Assembly: GCA_050110875.1 (NCBI GenBank)
Contig: CP188828.1
Location: 1,426,001-1,490,000 of the forward strand
From: Methyloligella sp050110875
GTDB taxonomy: Bacteria; Pseudomonadota; Alphaproteobacteria; Rhizobiales; Methyloligellaceae
Direction of reading: 5' to 3'
Length of the DNA stretch: 64,000 bases
Of the stretch, positions 42,921-51,594 are shown piece after piece. The notes below the pieces were generated by a model. The model had not been told where the DNA came from. It worked only from the letters and a program-made list of their open reading frames with translations, and searched no databases. Numbering within the stretch: position 1 is the stretch's first letter; each line of letters begins with the position of its first letter. Both the position numbers and the translations under genes were made by a program.

Positions 42921-44111
42921 TCAGACCGCGGCGATCCCCTTCTTCAGGTCGCCGATCAGATCGTCCGCATCTTCCAGCCCGATGGAGAGCCGCACGGTGC
43001 GGTCGAAGATGCCGGCCTCCGCCCGCGCCTCCGGCGTCAGGCGTTGGTGTGTCGTCGTCGCCGGATGGGTGATCAGGCTCTTCGCGTCGCCCAGATTGTT
43101 GGAGATCTTGAAGATCGACAGCGCGTTGATGAAGCGGAAGGCCTCCTCTTTGCCGCCCGTCACCTCCAACGCCACCATGGGCCCGCCCGACGCCATCTGC
43201 TTTTTGGCGAGCGCGTGCTGCGGATGGTCGCTCCGCCCCGGATAGAAGACGCGGCCGATCTTGTCCTGCTGGCTCAGGAAATCGGCGATCTTCGCCGCAT
43301 TCTCCACCTGGCGCTCGACCCGCAGGGGCATGGTCTCCAGACCCTTGAGCAGCACCCAGGCATTGAAGGGGCTCAAGGACGGCCCCGTATGCTTCAGGAA
43401 GGTATGCAGGGTCTCGTCGATATAGTCCTTGCGGCCCAGCACCACGCCACCGAGGCACCGCCCCTGACCGTCGATATGCTTCGTCGCCGAATAGACGACG
43501 ATATCGGCGCCCAGTTCCAAGGGCCGCTGCAGCATCGGCGTGGCGAACACGTTGTCGACCACCACCTGCGCGCCAACCTTGTGGGCGATCTTGCAGACCG
43601 CCTCGATATCGACGAGGCCCAGCACCGGATTGGTCGGCGTTTCGAAGAACACCGCCTTGGTGTCCGGCCGCATGGCCGTCTCCCACTGGTCGAGATCCGG
43701 CCCGTCCACCAAGGTGCATTCCACCCCGTAGCGGGGCAGGAGATCGGCCACGACATAGAGACAGCTTCCGAACAGCGCCTTCGCCGCCACGATATGGTCG
43801 CCGGCCTTCAGGAACGAGAGCAGGGAGGAGGAGACCGCCGCCATGCCGCTCGCCGTGCCGTGGGCAGCCTCGGCGCCTTCCAGCGCCGCAATCCGGTCCT
43901 CGAACATGGAGACGGTCGGGTTGGCGTAGCGGCTATAGACATAGCCGTCGTCCTCGCCCTTGAAGCGGGCCTCCGCCACCTCCGCGCTGTCGTAGACATA
44001 GCCGGAATTGAGGAAGATCGCCTCCGACGTCTCGCCGAACTGGCTGCGCCGCGTCCCTTCATGCACCAGCGTCGTCGCCAGTTTCCAATCCTTATGCTCT
44101 CCCGCCGCCAT
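42921..44111 (-). CDS. metZ: O-succinylhomoserine sulfhydrylase
   Basis: 396 residues from the ATG at 44111, which has GGAGGTGTCGCC upstream; longer readings would enter the riboswitch. Cys/Met-metabolism PLP enzyme: SRYANPTVSMFEDRIAALEG, YSATKHIDGQGRCLGG with the PLP lysine in SATKH, and NLGDAKSLITHPATTTH. Combines O-succinylhomoserine with sulfide to homocysteine. Controlled by a SAM-II riboswitch and an intrinsic terminator upstream. Confidence 0.92.
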   Translation of the reverse strand: MAAGEHKDWKLATTLVHEGTRRSQFGETSEAIFLNSGYVYDSAEVAEARFKGEDDGYVYSRYANPTVSMFEDRIAALEGAEAAHGTASGMAAVSSSLLSFLKAGDHIVAAKALFGSCLYVVADLLPRYGVECTLVDGPDLDQWETAMRPDTKAVFFETPTNPVLGLVDIEAVCKIAHKVGAQVVVDNVFATPMLQRPLELGADIVVYSATKHIDGQGRCLGGVVLGRKDYIDETLHTFLKHTGPSLSPFNAWVLLKGLETMPLRVERQVENAAKIADFLSQQDKIGRVFYPGRSDHPQHALAKKQMASGGPMVALEVTGGKEEAFRFINALSIFKISNNLGDAKSLITHPATTTHQRLTPEARAEAGIFDRTVRLSIGLEDADDLIGDLKKGIAAV

Positions 44112-44148
44112 GGCGACACCTCCATCTCGCGCACCCGAAATCGGGCAC

Positions 44149-44186
44149 AAAAAAACCCGGACCTGGCTGCCGCCAAAGAACCGGGT
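44149..44186 (-). terminator. Intrinsic terminator between SAM-II riboswitch and metZ
   Basis: On the minus strand, ACCCGG pairs with CCGGGT across a long loop that includes a GGCGGCAGCC helix, followed by seven T. It sits 38 bases before the metZ start, so premature termination could be the output of the riboswitch. Confidence 0.8.
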
Positions 44187-44213
44187 GCTTGCAGGGGTTT
44201 TCCCTCGCAACGG

Positions 44214-44270
44214 CCCTTTTAGCGACTTGTTTTACGTGGCTGCAAGCCGGCCGGCCAAATCACCACGAAG
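44214..44270 (-). promoter_or_regulatory. SAM-II riboswitch
   Basis: On the minus strand the element reads CGTGGTGATTTGGCCGG, then CGGCTTGCAGCCACGT, then AAAACAAGTCGCTAAAAGGG, matching the SAM-II consensus (GGTGATTTG, TTGCAGCCACG, CGCTAAAAGG) including the pseudoknot segments. It binds S-adenosylmethionine and lowers metZ expression. Confidence 0.93.
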
Positions 44271-44329
44271 GAGGCGAGTTAAAGCGCGGGCCGCGGGCGG
44301 CGTCAAGTGGCCTGGCATGAGGCTCCCAT

Positions 44330-44387
44330 ATGTAAAGGACCCTTGACATCGGGCGAGCGCACCGAATATGTAAAGCGTACTTTACAT
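44330..44387. promoter_or_regulatory. Promoter with twin 20-bp palindromic operators
   Basis: Operator 1 at 44330-44349 (ATGTAAAG, GACC, CTTGACAT) and operator 2 at 44368-44387 (ATGTAAAG, CGTA, CTTTACAT, perfect arms), centres 38 bases apart. A TTGACA at 44343 and a TATGTA 17-18 bases later form a promoter that both operators cover. Probable target of the XRE regulator at 44789. Confidence 0.72.
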
Positions 44388-44411
44388 TTCAAGAGAGAGG
44401 GAGATGACGGT

Positions 44412-44792
44412 TTGACTGAACGGCGACGCTATCTTTTCGAGTTTTGGATCGCCATGGGCGCCTATATCCTCCTTGTCGTCGTGTCGGCGATTCTCATGAG
44501 GTATGTCTCGCCCCACAGCCCACTAACCGTTGCGCTTGCGCTTTTGCCGATGGTTCCGGCCTGCGCCGTCGCCTGGACGGTGGTTCGACATCTGCGGCGC
44601 ATCGATGAAATGCAGCGCCAAGTGCAATTGGAGGCGCTGGGGCTCGCCTTCGCCGGCACGGCGTTGATCACCTTCGGCTACGGCTTCCTGGAGACCGTCG
44701 GGTTCTCGAAGCTCTCCATGTTCTGGGTCTGGCCGGTGATGGCCGTGCTCTGGATTGTCGGCAAGCTTGTCGCCGAGCGGCGCTATCGATGA
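44412..44792 (+). CDS. Four-helix membrane protein co-transcribed with an XRE regulator
   Basis: 126 residues from a TTG at 44412 (an earlier ATG at 44404 is out of frame and stops at once). Four transmembrane helices: FWIAMGAYILLVVVSAIL, LALLPMVPACAVAWTVV, LALAFAGTALITFGYGF-like and FWVWPVMAVLWIVGKLV. No known family; this kind of protein is often paired with a small YozG-type XRE regulator. Its stop overlaps the regulator start by four bases. Confidence 0.7.
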   Translation: MTERRRYLFEFWIAMGAYILLVVVSAILMRYVSPHSPLTVALALLPMVPACAVAWTVVRHLRRIDEMQRQVQLEALGLAFAGTALITFGYGFLETVGFSKLSMFWVWPVMAVLWIVGKLVAERRYR

Positions 44793-44977
44793 AGAACCGG
44801 CTGAGAGAGCTGCGGGCCGAGCAGGGGTGGTCTCAGGCCGATCTCGCAGACCGGCTCCACGTCTCCCGCCAGACGGTCAACGCCATCGAGAAGGGGCGAT
44901 ACGATCCCAGCCTGCCCTTGGCGTTCAGCATTGCCCGTCTATTCGGACGGGCCATCGAGGAGATTTTCGAGGGATAG
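44789..44977 (+). CDS. XRE-family transcriptional regulator (YozG-like)
   Basis: 62 residues, a bare helix-turn-helix domain: LRELRAEQGWSQADLADRLH, VSRQTVNAIEKGRYDPSLPLAFSIARLF. The compact size matches YozG/Cro-type regulators. Overlaps the membrane-protein gene (ATGA), so the two are translationally coupled, and probably controls their shared promoter through the twin palindromes at 44330-44387. Confidence 0.85.
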   Translation: MKNRLRELRAEQGWSQADLADRLHVSRQTVNAIEKGRYDPSLPLAFSIARLFGRAIEEIFEG

Positions 44978-44986
44978 CGCGCCCGA

Positions 44987-45436
44987 TCACCGCGGCGGCA
45001 CGGGCTTGCGGTAATACACCACCCGCTCGGTCTCCTGGAAGCCCAGCGCCTGGTGCATGCCCTGGGACGTCGTGTTGCCCAACAGCACGTCGGAGGCAAG
45101 CTCCGTGACGCCCTTGACGCCCGCCCAGCTCTCCACCGCCTGGACCAGCGCCCGCGCCACGCCCTTGCCGCGCCAGTCCGGCGCCACGTAGATCCCCTCG
45201 AGGAACGCCACCGGCGGCCGCCCGCACCCGTTCACATAGTCGTAGCGGAGCGCCACCTCGGCGAAGCCAACCGCTTCGCCATCCGAGGTTTTGGCGATGA
45301 ATCCGGCGGAATCCTCGCTCTCCATAACGGCAAAGGCCTCGGCGCGGTTCTCATCCGGCGTCTGGTCCGGCCAGAGCTGGAGCCGCAACGGCAACCAGGC
45401 GCCGAAATCCTCCGGGCTGCATCTGTCGATCTGCAT
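44987..45436 (-). CDS. GNAT acetyltransferase resembling aminoglycoside 6'-N-acetyltransferase AAC(6')-I
   Basis: 149 residues. GNAT core with acetyl-CoA motif APDWRGKGVARALVQAVE (about 91-108). Several blocks are those of the AAC(6')-I group: WLPLRLQLWPDQ, GFAEVALRYDYVNGC, VAFLEGIYV, LASDVLLGNTTSQGMHQALGF and ETERVVYYRK. Chromosomal relatives of this group modify the 6'-amino group of aminoglycosides, though in soil bacteria the natural role is often unknown. Resistance is an inference. Confidence 0.82.
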   Translation of the reverse strand: MQIDRCSPEDFGAWLPLRLQLWPDQTPDENRAEAFAVMESEDSAGFIAKTSDGEAVGFAEVALRYDYVNGCGRPPVAFLEGIYVAPDWRGKGVARALVQAVESWAGVKGVTELASDVLLGNTTSQGMHQALGFQETERVVYYRKPVPPR

Positions 45437-45563
45437 GATGGCGTCACATATACGCTATTGTGAATTCGGGGGAGAAGAGGGATGTCCGCGTGACTCTGCC
45501 ATAAAGCGGTGTCACAGAGCTTGTCAGCACCAATAAACCGCGTTGAGGCGCGAAATCTCAACC

Positions 45564-46733
45564 ATGCATGCCGCCGAAACCATAACGCCGAAGCCCATCG
45601 ACGACGGCAAGACCGCCTTGTCGCGCGCCGGCGTGCTGCCGGCTCAGGCCTTGCGCGCGCTGATCAAGCAGGGCGAGATTGCCTCCGACGGCGACGAGAT
45701 CGGCGAAGCCCAGATCCAGCCGGCCAGCCTCGATCTCCGCCTCGGCAAGACGGCCTATCGGATCCGCGCCAGCTTCCTGCCCGGCAGCAAGGCGACCGTG
45801 CGGGAAAAGCTCGACAAGTTCGCCTTCCACGAGATCGACCTGACCCAGGGCGCGGTGCTGGAGACCGGCTGCGTCTATCTGGTGCCGCTCCAGGAAAAGC
45901 TTGATTTGCGCGCGACCATCGCTGCCTTCGCCAATCCGAAAAGCTCCACCGGCCGGCTCGACGTGTTCACCCGGCTGATCGGCGATCGCCAGGTCAGCTT
46001 CGATGCCATCGAGGAGGGTTATTCCGGCCCGCTTTACGCCGAGATCTGCCCGCGCAGCTTCTCCATCAAGGTGCGCACCGGCTCGCGGCTGAACCAGATT
46101 CGCTTCCGCCGCCGCGGCAGCCAGCCGTCCCAGGCCGACGAGCGCCCCGGCCGCGTGGGCGACCGCGCCCTGAAGGAGCTGCACACCGATCTCGGCCTAG
46201 TGGAGGGCGAGGCCGCCATCCGCGAAGGGCTAAATCTTTCCATCAACCTCGCGCCCGCCTCGGGCGCCAAGCTGATCGGCTATCGTGCGCGGCGCTATGC
46301 CGGCGTGATCGATATGGATCGCATCGGCGAATACGAGATCGGCCAGTTCTGGGAGACCGTCGAGCCCGACGCCGACCGCCGTCTCGTCCTCGATCCGCAT
46401 GAGTTCTATATCCTCGCCTCCAAGGAGAGCGTCGCCGTCCCGCCGGGCTACGTGGCGGAGATGGCGCCGTTCGATCCGCTGATCGGCGAATACCGCGTCC
46501 ACTATGCCGGCTTCTTCGACCCCGGCTTCGGCTATTCGGAAGGGGGCAGCCCCGGCGCCAAGGCCGTGCTCGAGGTCCGTAGCCTCGACATCCCCTTCAT
46601 CCTGGAGGACGGTCAGATCGTCGGCCGCCTGGTCTATGACCGGCTTACCGAGCAGCCCGACAGCCTCTATGGCCAGGGCATCGGCTCCAACTACCAGGGC
46701 CAGGGCCTGAAGCTCTCCAAGCACTTCAAGTAG
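45564..46733 (+). CDS. dcd: 2'-deoxycytidine 5'-triphosphate deaminase (long alphaproteobacterial form)
   Basis: 389 residues from the ATG at 45564. Two trimeric-dUTPase-like halves: IQPASLDLRLG near the N-terminus, NPKSSTGRLDVFTRLI with the PKSS(T/S)xR block, and the second domain with SLYGQGIGSNYQGQGLKLSKHF at the C-terminus, the usual tail of dCTP deaminases. About twice the length of E. coli Dcd, as in other Hyphomicrobiales. Supplies dUMP precursors. Confidence 0.87.
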   Translation: MHAAETITPKPIDDGKTALSRAGVLPAQALRALIKQGEIASDGDEIGEAQIQPASLDLRLGKTAYRIRASFLPGSKATVREKLDKFAFHEIDLTQGAVLETGCVYLVPLQEKLDLRATIAAFANPKSSTGRLDVFTRLIGDRQVSFDAIEEGYSGPLYAEICPRSFSIKVRTGSRLNQIRFRRRGSQPSQADERPGRVGDRALKELHTDLGLVEGEAAIREGLNLSINLAPASGAKLIGYRARRYAGVIDMDRIGEYEIGQFWETVEPDADRRLVLDPHEFYILASKESVAVPPGYVAEMAPFDPLIGEYRVHYAGFFDPGFGYSEGGSPGAKAVLEVRSLDIPFILEDGQIVGRLVYDRLTEQPDSLYGQGIGSNYQGQGLKLSKHFK

Positions 46734-46772
46734 CTTTGGACCGAGCGGCATTAGGCGCCGCATCAAGCTCCT

Positions 46773-46905
46773 TCGTCATCACCGGGCTGGTCCCGGTGAT
46801 CCATGAACACCTCGTCCTATTCTTGAACTCCGTGGTGATGGATGCCCGGCACAAGTTTACGACCGGGGCCGCGAAGCGGAGCTCGGTTGGCCGGGCATAC
46901 TCTGA
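46773..46905. repeat. Intergenic palindromic repeat of another type
   Basis: CATCACCGGGCTGGTCCCGGTGATCC (a hairpin, written here as arms ATCACCGGG and CCCGGTGAT) and a second part TGATGGATGCCCGGCAC. This element type is scattered through many Hyphomicrobiales intergenic regions. Confidence 0.6.
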
Positions 46906-46978
46906 GACGCTGTTCCCGCCGGTCCCGTTCTCTGCCATAACCGTTGGCGGGGCAAAAAGAACAGGCAGGGGGAGCCGC

Positions 46979-48340
46979 ATGCAATCCATCACTTCGGCGC
47001 TGGAGTGGGTCCAGGGCATCGTCTGGGGCGTGCCCATGCTGGTGCTGCTCTTGGGCGTCGGTCTCTATCTCACCGTCGGCCTGCGTTTCCGCACCATCAC
47101 CAACTTGCCGGGCGCCTTCCGCATGCTCTGGAAGGGCCGCACGAGCGCGGGCGAAGGTGAGATCACGCCGTTCAACGCTCTCATGACGGCGCTCTCCGCC
47201 ACCATCGGCACCGGCAATATCGCGGGCGTCGCCACGGCCATCTTCCTGGGCGGGCCCGGTGCTGTCTTCTGGATGTGGATGACCGCCCTGGTGGGCATGG
47301 CCACGAAATACTCCGAGGCCGTCCTCGCCGTCCGATACCGCGAGCGCGATGCCCTCGGCAAAATGGTCGGTGGCCCGATGTACTATATCCGCAACGGTCT
47401 CGGCCCCCGCTGGGGCTGGCTCGCCTTTCTCTTTGCGCTCTTCGCCAGCGTGGCCGGCTTCGGTATCGGCAACACGGTGCAGGCCAACTCCGTCGCCGAC
47501 GCGCTGCACACCTCCTTCGGCATCCCCGATTGGCTCACCGGTCTGGTGCTCGTGGCCCTGGTCAGCGCCGTCCTGATCGGCGGCATCCGCCGCATCGCCA
47601 ATGTGGCCGGCAAGCTGGTGCCCATCATGGCCGTTGCCTATATCGGCGCCGGCACCGCCGTGCTCTTCGTCAATGCCGACGCGATCCCTGCCGCGTTGGG
47701 GATGATCTTCACAGATGCCTTCACCGGCTCGGCCGCGACTGGCGGCTTTGTCGGCGCCACTGTCTGGGCGGCGATCCAGTTCGGCGTGGCCCGCGGTGTG
47801 TTCTCCAACGAGGCCGGCCTCGGCTCCGCCCCCATCGCCCATGCCGCCGCCGAATGCAAAGGCCCGGTCAGCCAAGGCATCGTCGCCATGCTCGGCACGT
47901 TCATCGATACCCTCGTCGTCTGCTCCTTCACGGCCCTGGTTATTCTCACCTCCGGCGCGTGGGATAGCGGCGAGACAGGCGCGGCGCTCACCGGCAAGGC
48001 CTTCGAGCTGGCCTTGCCTGGCATGGGCAACAACATCACGGCTGTGGCGCTTGCCGTCTTCGCCTTCACCACCATGCTGGGCTGGAGCTATTACTGCGAG
48101 CGGTCGCTGCAATATCTTTTCGGCGTGAAGGCGATCCTGCCTTTCCGTGTGGTGTGGTGCGCCGCGCCACTTGTCGGCGCCACGATCAATCTCGGCTTCA
48201 TCTGGCTTCTTGCCGACGTCCTGAACGCCCTGATGGCCGTGCCGAACCTGATCGCTCTGGCGTTGCTCAGCCCCGTGGTCTTCAAGCTGAGCCGCGAATT
48301 CTTCAGAACAAGGGGAGAGTCCGAGGACAATCCCTTCTGA
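46979..48340 (+). CDS. Sodium:alanine symporter (AGCS family)
   Basis: 453 residues from the ATG at 46979 with GGGGGAG upstream. Helix 1 motif WGVPMLVLLLGVGLYLTV, family signature NALMTALSATIGTGNIAGVA, and FSNEAGLGSAPIAHAAA. About ten transmembrane helices. Takes up alanine or glycine with sodium in the inner membrane. Confidence 0.92.
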   Translation: MQSITSALEWVQGIVWGVPMLVLLLGVGLYLTVGLRFRTITNLPGAFRMLWKGRTSAGEGEITPFNALMTALSATIGTGNIAGVATAIFLGGPGAVFWMWMTALVGMATKYSEAVLAVRYRERDALGKMVGGPMYYIRNGLGPRWGWLAFLFALFASVAGFGIGNTVQANSVADALHTSFGIPDWLTGLVLVALVSAVLIGGIRRIANVAGKLVPIMAVAYIGAGTAVLFVNADAIPAALGMIFTDAFTGSAATGGFVGATVWAAIQFGVARGVFSNEAGLGSAPIAHAAAECKGPVSQGIVAMLGTFIDTLVVCSFTALVILTSGAWDSGETGAALTGKAFELALPGMGNNITAVALAVFAFTTMLGWSYYCERSLQYLFGVKAILPFRVVWCAAPLVGATINLGFIWLLADVLNALMAVPNLIALALLSPVVFKLSREFFRTRGESEDNPF

Positions 48341-48412
48341 GCGCGTGATCTATGTCAAAGCGAGCCGCCGATTCTCTGCCTGATATACGCAGGTCATCCA
48401 ACGGAGGCTCCC

Positions 48413-48976
48413 ATGATGAGAATCCTCTACGCGCTGCTTTTGATCTTTTGCTCGGTTGGAGCCGCTCAGGCCGGTGAACTGGTCGACAATGCCAAGCGTG
48501 CCGAAGAGGCCGCGGCTGCAGGCAAGCCCCTGAAGGCTTACAACGAGATGCGAAAAGGGATGCTGAGCCTATGGCGCGCAGGTCCTCTCACCTTCCGAAA
48601 AGCGCTGTTTGTCACTGGGCAGCCTTCCGGCTTCGGACTGTATCAGGCGAAGGCAAAAAACGTCTTTGAGCCCGGCGAGGAGTTGATTGCTTATGTCGAG
48701 CCGGTCGGCTTCAGCTGGAAACCGGAAGGGGGCCTTTATCACGCGCTCATGGTGGTGGACCTCATCATCCGCGACGCGGATGGCAAGATCATCGCCGGGC
48801 AAAAGGCTTTCGGCACCTTCAAATTCGACAGCCACGAAGAGAATATGGAGGTCATGGCCGTGGTGACCGTCGATTTTAGCGACGCCCCCAAGGGCAAATA
48901 CGTGCTGGAGTGCGAGGTCGCCGATCAATTAAGCGACAAGACAGGGACGTTTGAGCTGCCGTTCGAAATCAGGTGA
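48413..48976 (+). CDS. Secreted protein of unknown function
   Basis: 187 residues. Signal peptide (cut near AAQAGE), short helical lead with AEEAAAAGKPLKAYNEMRKGM, then a beta-rich domain (about 60-185) with YVEPVGFSWKPEGG and YVLECEVADQLSDKTGTFELPFEI, which has an immunoglobulin-like alternation. Likely periplasmic. Its end overlaps the convergent radical SAM gene by eight bases. Confidence 0.65.
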   Translation: MMRILYALLLIFCSVGAAQAGELVDNAKRAEEAAAAGKPLKAYNEMRKGMLSLWRAGPLTFRKALFVTGQPSGFGLYQAKAKNVFEPGEELIAYVEPVGFSWKPEGGLYHALMVVDLIIRDADGKIIAGQKAFGTFKFDSHEENMEVMAVVTVDFSDAPKGKYVLECEVADQLSDKTGTFELPFEIR

Positions 48977-49955
48977 GGCCGGTGGAGCAGCTCGCCCCGC
49001 CGAGCACGCAGAACTTGGCGCAATGGGGATGGCAGAGCTTCACCGCTCCATCTTCGAACATGTCCCCATCGGCACGTGCCGCCTCCGCCAGCGTCGCGCC
49101 CATCTCGAAGGCGCGGTCGTAGGGCAGCAGCGTGCAGGGCAGCACCGTCGGCCGCTCGGCATCCTTCCGCTTCACTACCATGCGGCTCGAGGCGCACATC
49201 ACCTCGCCGGGGTCTTTGCCGAGGATCTCCCAGCATTCGGTGGTGATCTCCGGCACCTCGGCTCTTTCATCCATCTCCGGAAAAACCACGAGCTGCGCAG
49301 ACGAATGGGCATCGATCGGCCAGCCGCGCTCCGCGATCAGATCGGCGAACCCCGCACGGGTCTTCTCTTCCGTCTCGTCCCAGCAGCTTCGCGCTGCGAT
49401 CGCCAGGCTGAATCCCTCCGCCACCAGCCAATCCATTCCGGCAACCGTCTTATCGAAGCTGCCAGGACCGCGCTCCAGATCGTGCAGCGCTTCCGTGAAA
49501 TGATCCAGGCTGACCCGCAAGGTCAGCGCATCGCCATAGGCTTGCCTCAGCCGAACCAGCCCATCGCGGATCTGCGGCCGCATCATCGGCTGCATGGCAT
49601 TGGTGAGCACGAGCACGGAGAAGCCGCGGGCCAGCGCAACTTCCAGCATCGGCAGAATGTCCGGATTCATGAACGGCTCGCCGCCGGTGAAGCCGATCTC
49701 GCCCGTGGGGAGCGACAGCGCGGCGATCTCGTCGAGAAAGCCCGTCATCTCCGCCGCCGTGATGTAGGCGAGGCGGTCGTTCTTCGGGCTGGATTCGATG
49801 TAGCAGTTGCGGCACTCGATATTGCAGAGGCTCCCGGTGTTGATCCATAGGGTCTGCAGCGCCTGCAAACCGACCCGCGCCCGCCTTGCTCCATCGGCGG
49901 TGCGGTCGGGGTCGGAAAACTTCCGCGTTTCTCGTGCCGGTTCCAATAAGGTCAT
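48969..49955 (-). CDS. Radical SAM protein
   Basis: 328 residues from the ATG at 49955. Iron-sulfur motif CNIECRNCYIES (CxxxCxxC, about residues 46-53) and FTGGEPFMNPD for SAM binding. Seven or more additional cysteines in the last 120 residues (LPCTLLPY, KLCHPHCAKFCVLGGASC) suggest an auxiliary cluster as in SPASM-type enzymes. Substrate unknown; no obvious peptide substrate gene is adjacent. Confidence 0.85.
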   Translation of the reverse strand: MTLLEPARETRKFSDPDRTADGARRARVGLQALQTLWINTGSLCNIECRNCYIESSPKNDRLAYITAAEMTGFLDEIAALSLPTGEIGFTGGEPFMNPDILPMLEVALARGFSVLVLTNAMQPMMRPQIRDGLVRLRQAYGDALTLRVSLDHFTEALHDLERGPGSFDKTVAGMDWLVAEGFSLAIAARSCWDETEEKTRAGFADLIAERGWPIDAHSSAQLVVFPEMDERAEVPEITTECWEILGKDPGEVMCASSRMVVKRKDAERPTVLPCTLLPYDRAFEMGATLAEAARADGDMFEDGAVKLCHPHCAKFCVLGGASCSTGLT

Positions 49956-50043
49956 ATCGCTCCGTCGGCGCATCCAAGTCCGCTGCCACCACTTAGCGAA
50001 ACGCTTTCCGGCGGGTTTTCGCCGTGATAGGAAATGCCGGTTC

Positions 50044-50118
50044 GCGGGTGTAGCTCAGTGGTAGAGCAGTAGCTTCCCAAGCTACGTGTCGTGGGTTCGA
50101 TTCCCATCACCCGCTCCA
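50044..50118 (+). tRNA. tRNA-Gly (anticodon CCC)
   Basis: 75 bases with encoded CCA. Acceptor GCGGGTG/CACCCGC, D-arm GCTC/GAGC, anticodon stem GTAGC/GCTAC with loop TTCCCAA, T-arm GTGGG TTCGATT CCCAT. Confidence 0.96.
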
Positions 50119-50215
50119 GCTTTCCAGTCAAAATTCCGTGACCCACCGCCCCACGTATTTTGAACTCAGCGCGGCTCTTCGCGTTGATTCCGAATACTAG
50201 GGAAGGAGTTTAACC

Positions 50216-50404
50216 ATGGAATTTCTGAACGATGCTGCTGGTTGGCTTTGGGTAATCGGCGGCGTGGGTGTCGTATGTCTTGGGGCGGCTCTGGTCTACG
50301 GCATCACCATGAACCGTACCCGTGAGACGACCGGCGAGATCGAAGAAATCCGCGAAGGGGTCACCGCCAAGCACTATAAGGAATCCCAGGGCCAGAAGCC
50401 GTAA
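50216..50404 (+). CDS. Small single-pass membrane protein
   Basis: 62 residues; ATG follows AAGGAG. One transmembrane helix (about 9-31) followed by a charged tail (TRETTGEIEEIREG). No family recognised. It stands alone between tRNA-Gly and the convergent end of the glycosyltransferase gene. Confidence 0.65.
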   Translation: MEFLNDAAGWLWVIGGVGVVCLGAALVYGITMNRTRETTGEIEEIREGVTAKHYKESQGQKP

Positions 50405-50412
50405 ACCGGCCA

Positions 50413-51475
50413 TCAACATGCCGAAGATGCGCGCGATTGTCGTTTGAGGGGCTGCGCAAGCCCGTGCTGGGTTTTCTCCCAGGCAAAGCGCCGGGTCCCG
50501 AAGTGCCAAACTCCGCGATAGCTACCGAGGGACACCAGCAGCCAGTAGAACGGCATAAGCGCGATCTGAGGCAGCAGAGAACGGCCGCTGCGCCGTCCGG
50601 CAGCAAGTGCCGCGAGCCCCAGCGCGGCGCCGTATCCTCCGACCAGCACGAAGAGCGCCAGCCCCCATAAGGGCCAGCCCAGCAGTCCCGCTGGGTTCGC
50701 GAACAGCACGCCACGGGCGAGATCGTAGCCCGCCAGAAGGTAAAACCAGGGATGCACCAGGGCCGAGAGCACGGTGCCGCCCACCGTCAGCTGAAATCCC
50801 AGAAAGCTTCGGCCGCCCAGCTCCCTGAGGGTCTGGAGCGGGTTGCGCATATGCACCAGGTAAGTCTGGATATACCCCTTCATCCAGCGCGTCCGCTGCG
50901 GCAGCCAAAGCCGGAAATGGGGAGGAGCTTCCTCATGGGTCGTGGAATCGATCACCCCGCAACGATAGCCGGCCCGCGCCAGCCGGATGCCGAGATCGGC
51001 ATCCTCCGTGACATTGTAGGCGTCCCAGCCCGACAGCCATTTCAAGGCCGAGATTCGGAAATGGTTGGAGGTGCCGCCGAGCGGCAAGGGGAGGCGGAAA
51101 GCGGCGAGCGCCGGCAAGAGCCCGTCGAACAGAGCCGTGTATTCGAGGGTGAATTGCTTGGTCAGCCAGGATTGGCGGGCATTGTAGAGATTGAGCTTGG
51201 CTTGCACGCAGGCGAGGTTCGGCGGTCCGCACCGGAACGCATGCAGCGCTTTCCGGAGCTGGTCGGGCTCGGGTATATCCTCCGCGTCATAGATCGCCAC
51301 ATAGTCGCCGCGGGCCAGCGGCATGGCGAAGTTCAGCGCTTTCGGCTTGGTCCGCGGCACGAAATCCGGCGCCAACACGAGCTCGAAATTTCCCGGTAGA
51401 TTGAGCGCCCGCACCGCGGCAAGTGTCTCGCGATCCGTCTCTTCCAGGATCAGCTTGATATCCAGCTTGGCCGGC
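50413..51475 (-). pseudogene. Glycosyltransferase family 2 (XagB-like), C-terminal part, cut off by a transposon
   Basis: In-frame sequence starts at RDYPPAKLDIKLILEETDRE (partly within the transposon edge), then the GT2 elements LNFAMPLARGDYVAIYDAED (the DxD-type metal motif), and SALKWLSGWDAYNVTEDADLG, QRTRWMKG, and C-terminal transmembrane helices. A stop codon lies directly upstream at the transposon border, so no proper start remains. The N-terminal part is at 56103-57022 on the same strand. Together they form one 660-residue protein when the transposon and one target copy are removed. Confidence 0.9.
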
Positions 51476-51483
51476 GGATAGTC
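51476..51483. repeat. Target-site duplication, left copy
   Basis: GGATAGTC, followed by G in both copies; the other copy is at 56103-56110. Eight bases is the usual duplication length for the IS1595 family. Confidence 0.8.
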
Positions 51484-51485
51484 GC

Positions 51486-51510
51486 GGCATTACGTATCAA
51501 ACGCACCAAG
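51486..51510 (+). repeat. Terminal inverted repeat, left end of the transposon
   Basis: 25 bases; the inner 13, CAAACGCACCAAG, are identical to the right end. Confidence 0.88.
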
Positions 51511-51594
51511 CCGGGAGCGCAAGATGACTAGGGAGGGGCCGGTGTAGGAGGGCGCGCCGTGTGGGCGCGTGCGGCGGTGGCCGCGCTGATCGTA

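Noticed and set aside
46736..46978. N-terminal extension of the alanine symporter by 81 codons
   Set aside because: It would cross an intergenic palindromic repeat and lacks a ribosome site; the ATG at 46979 starts the family's first helix.
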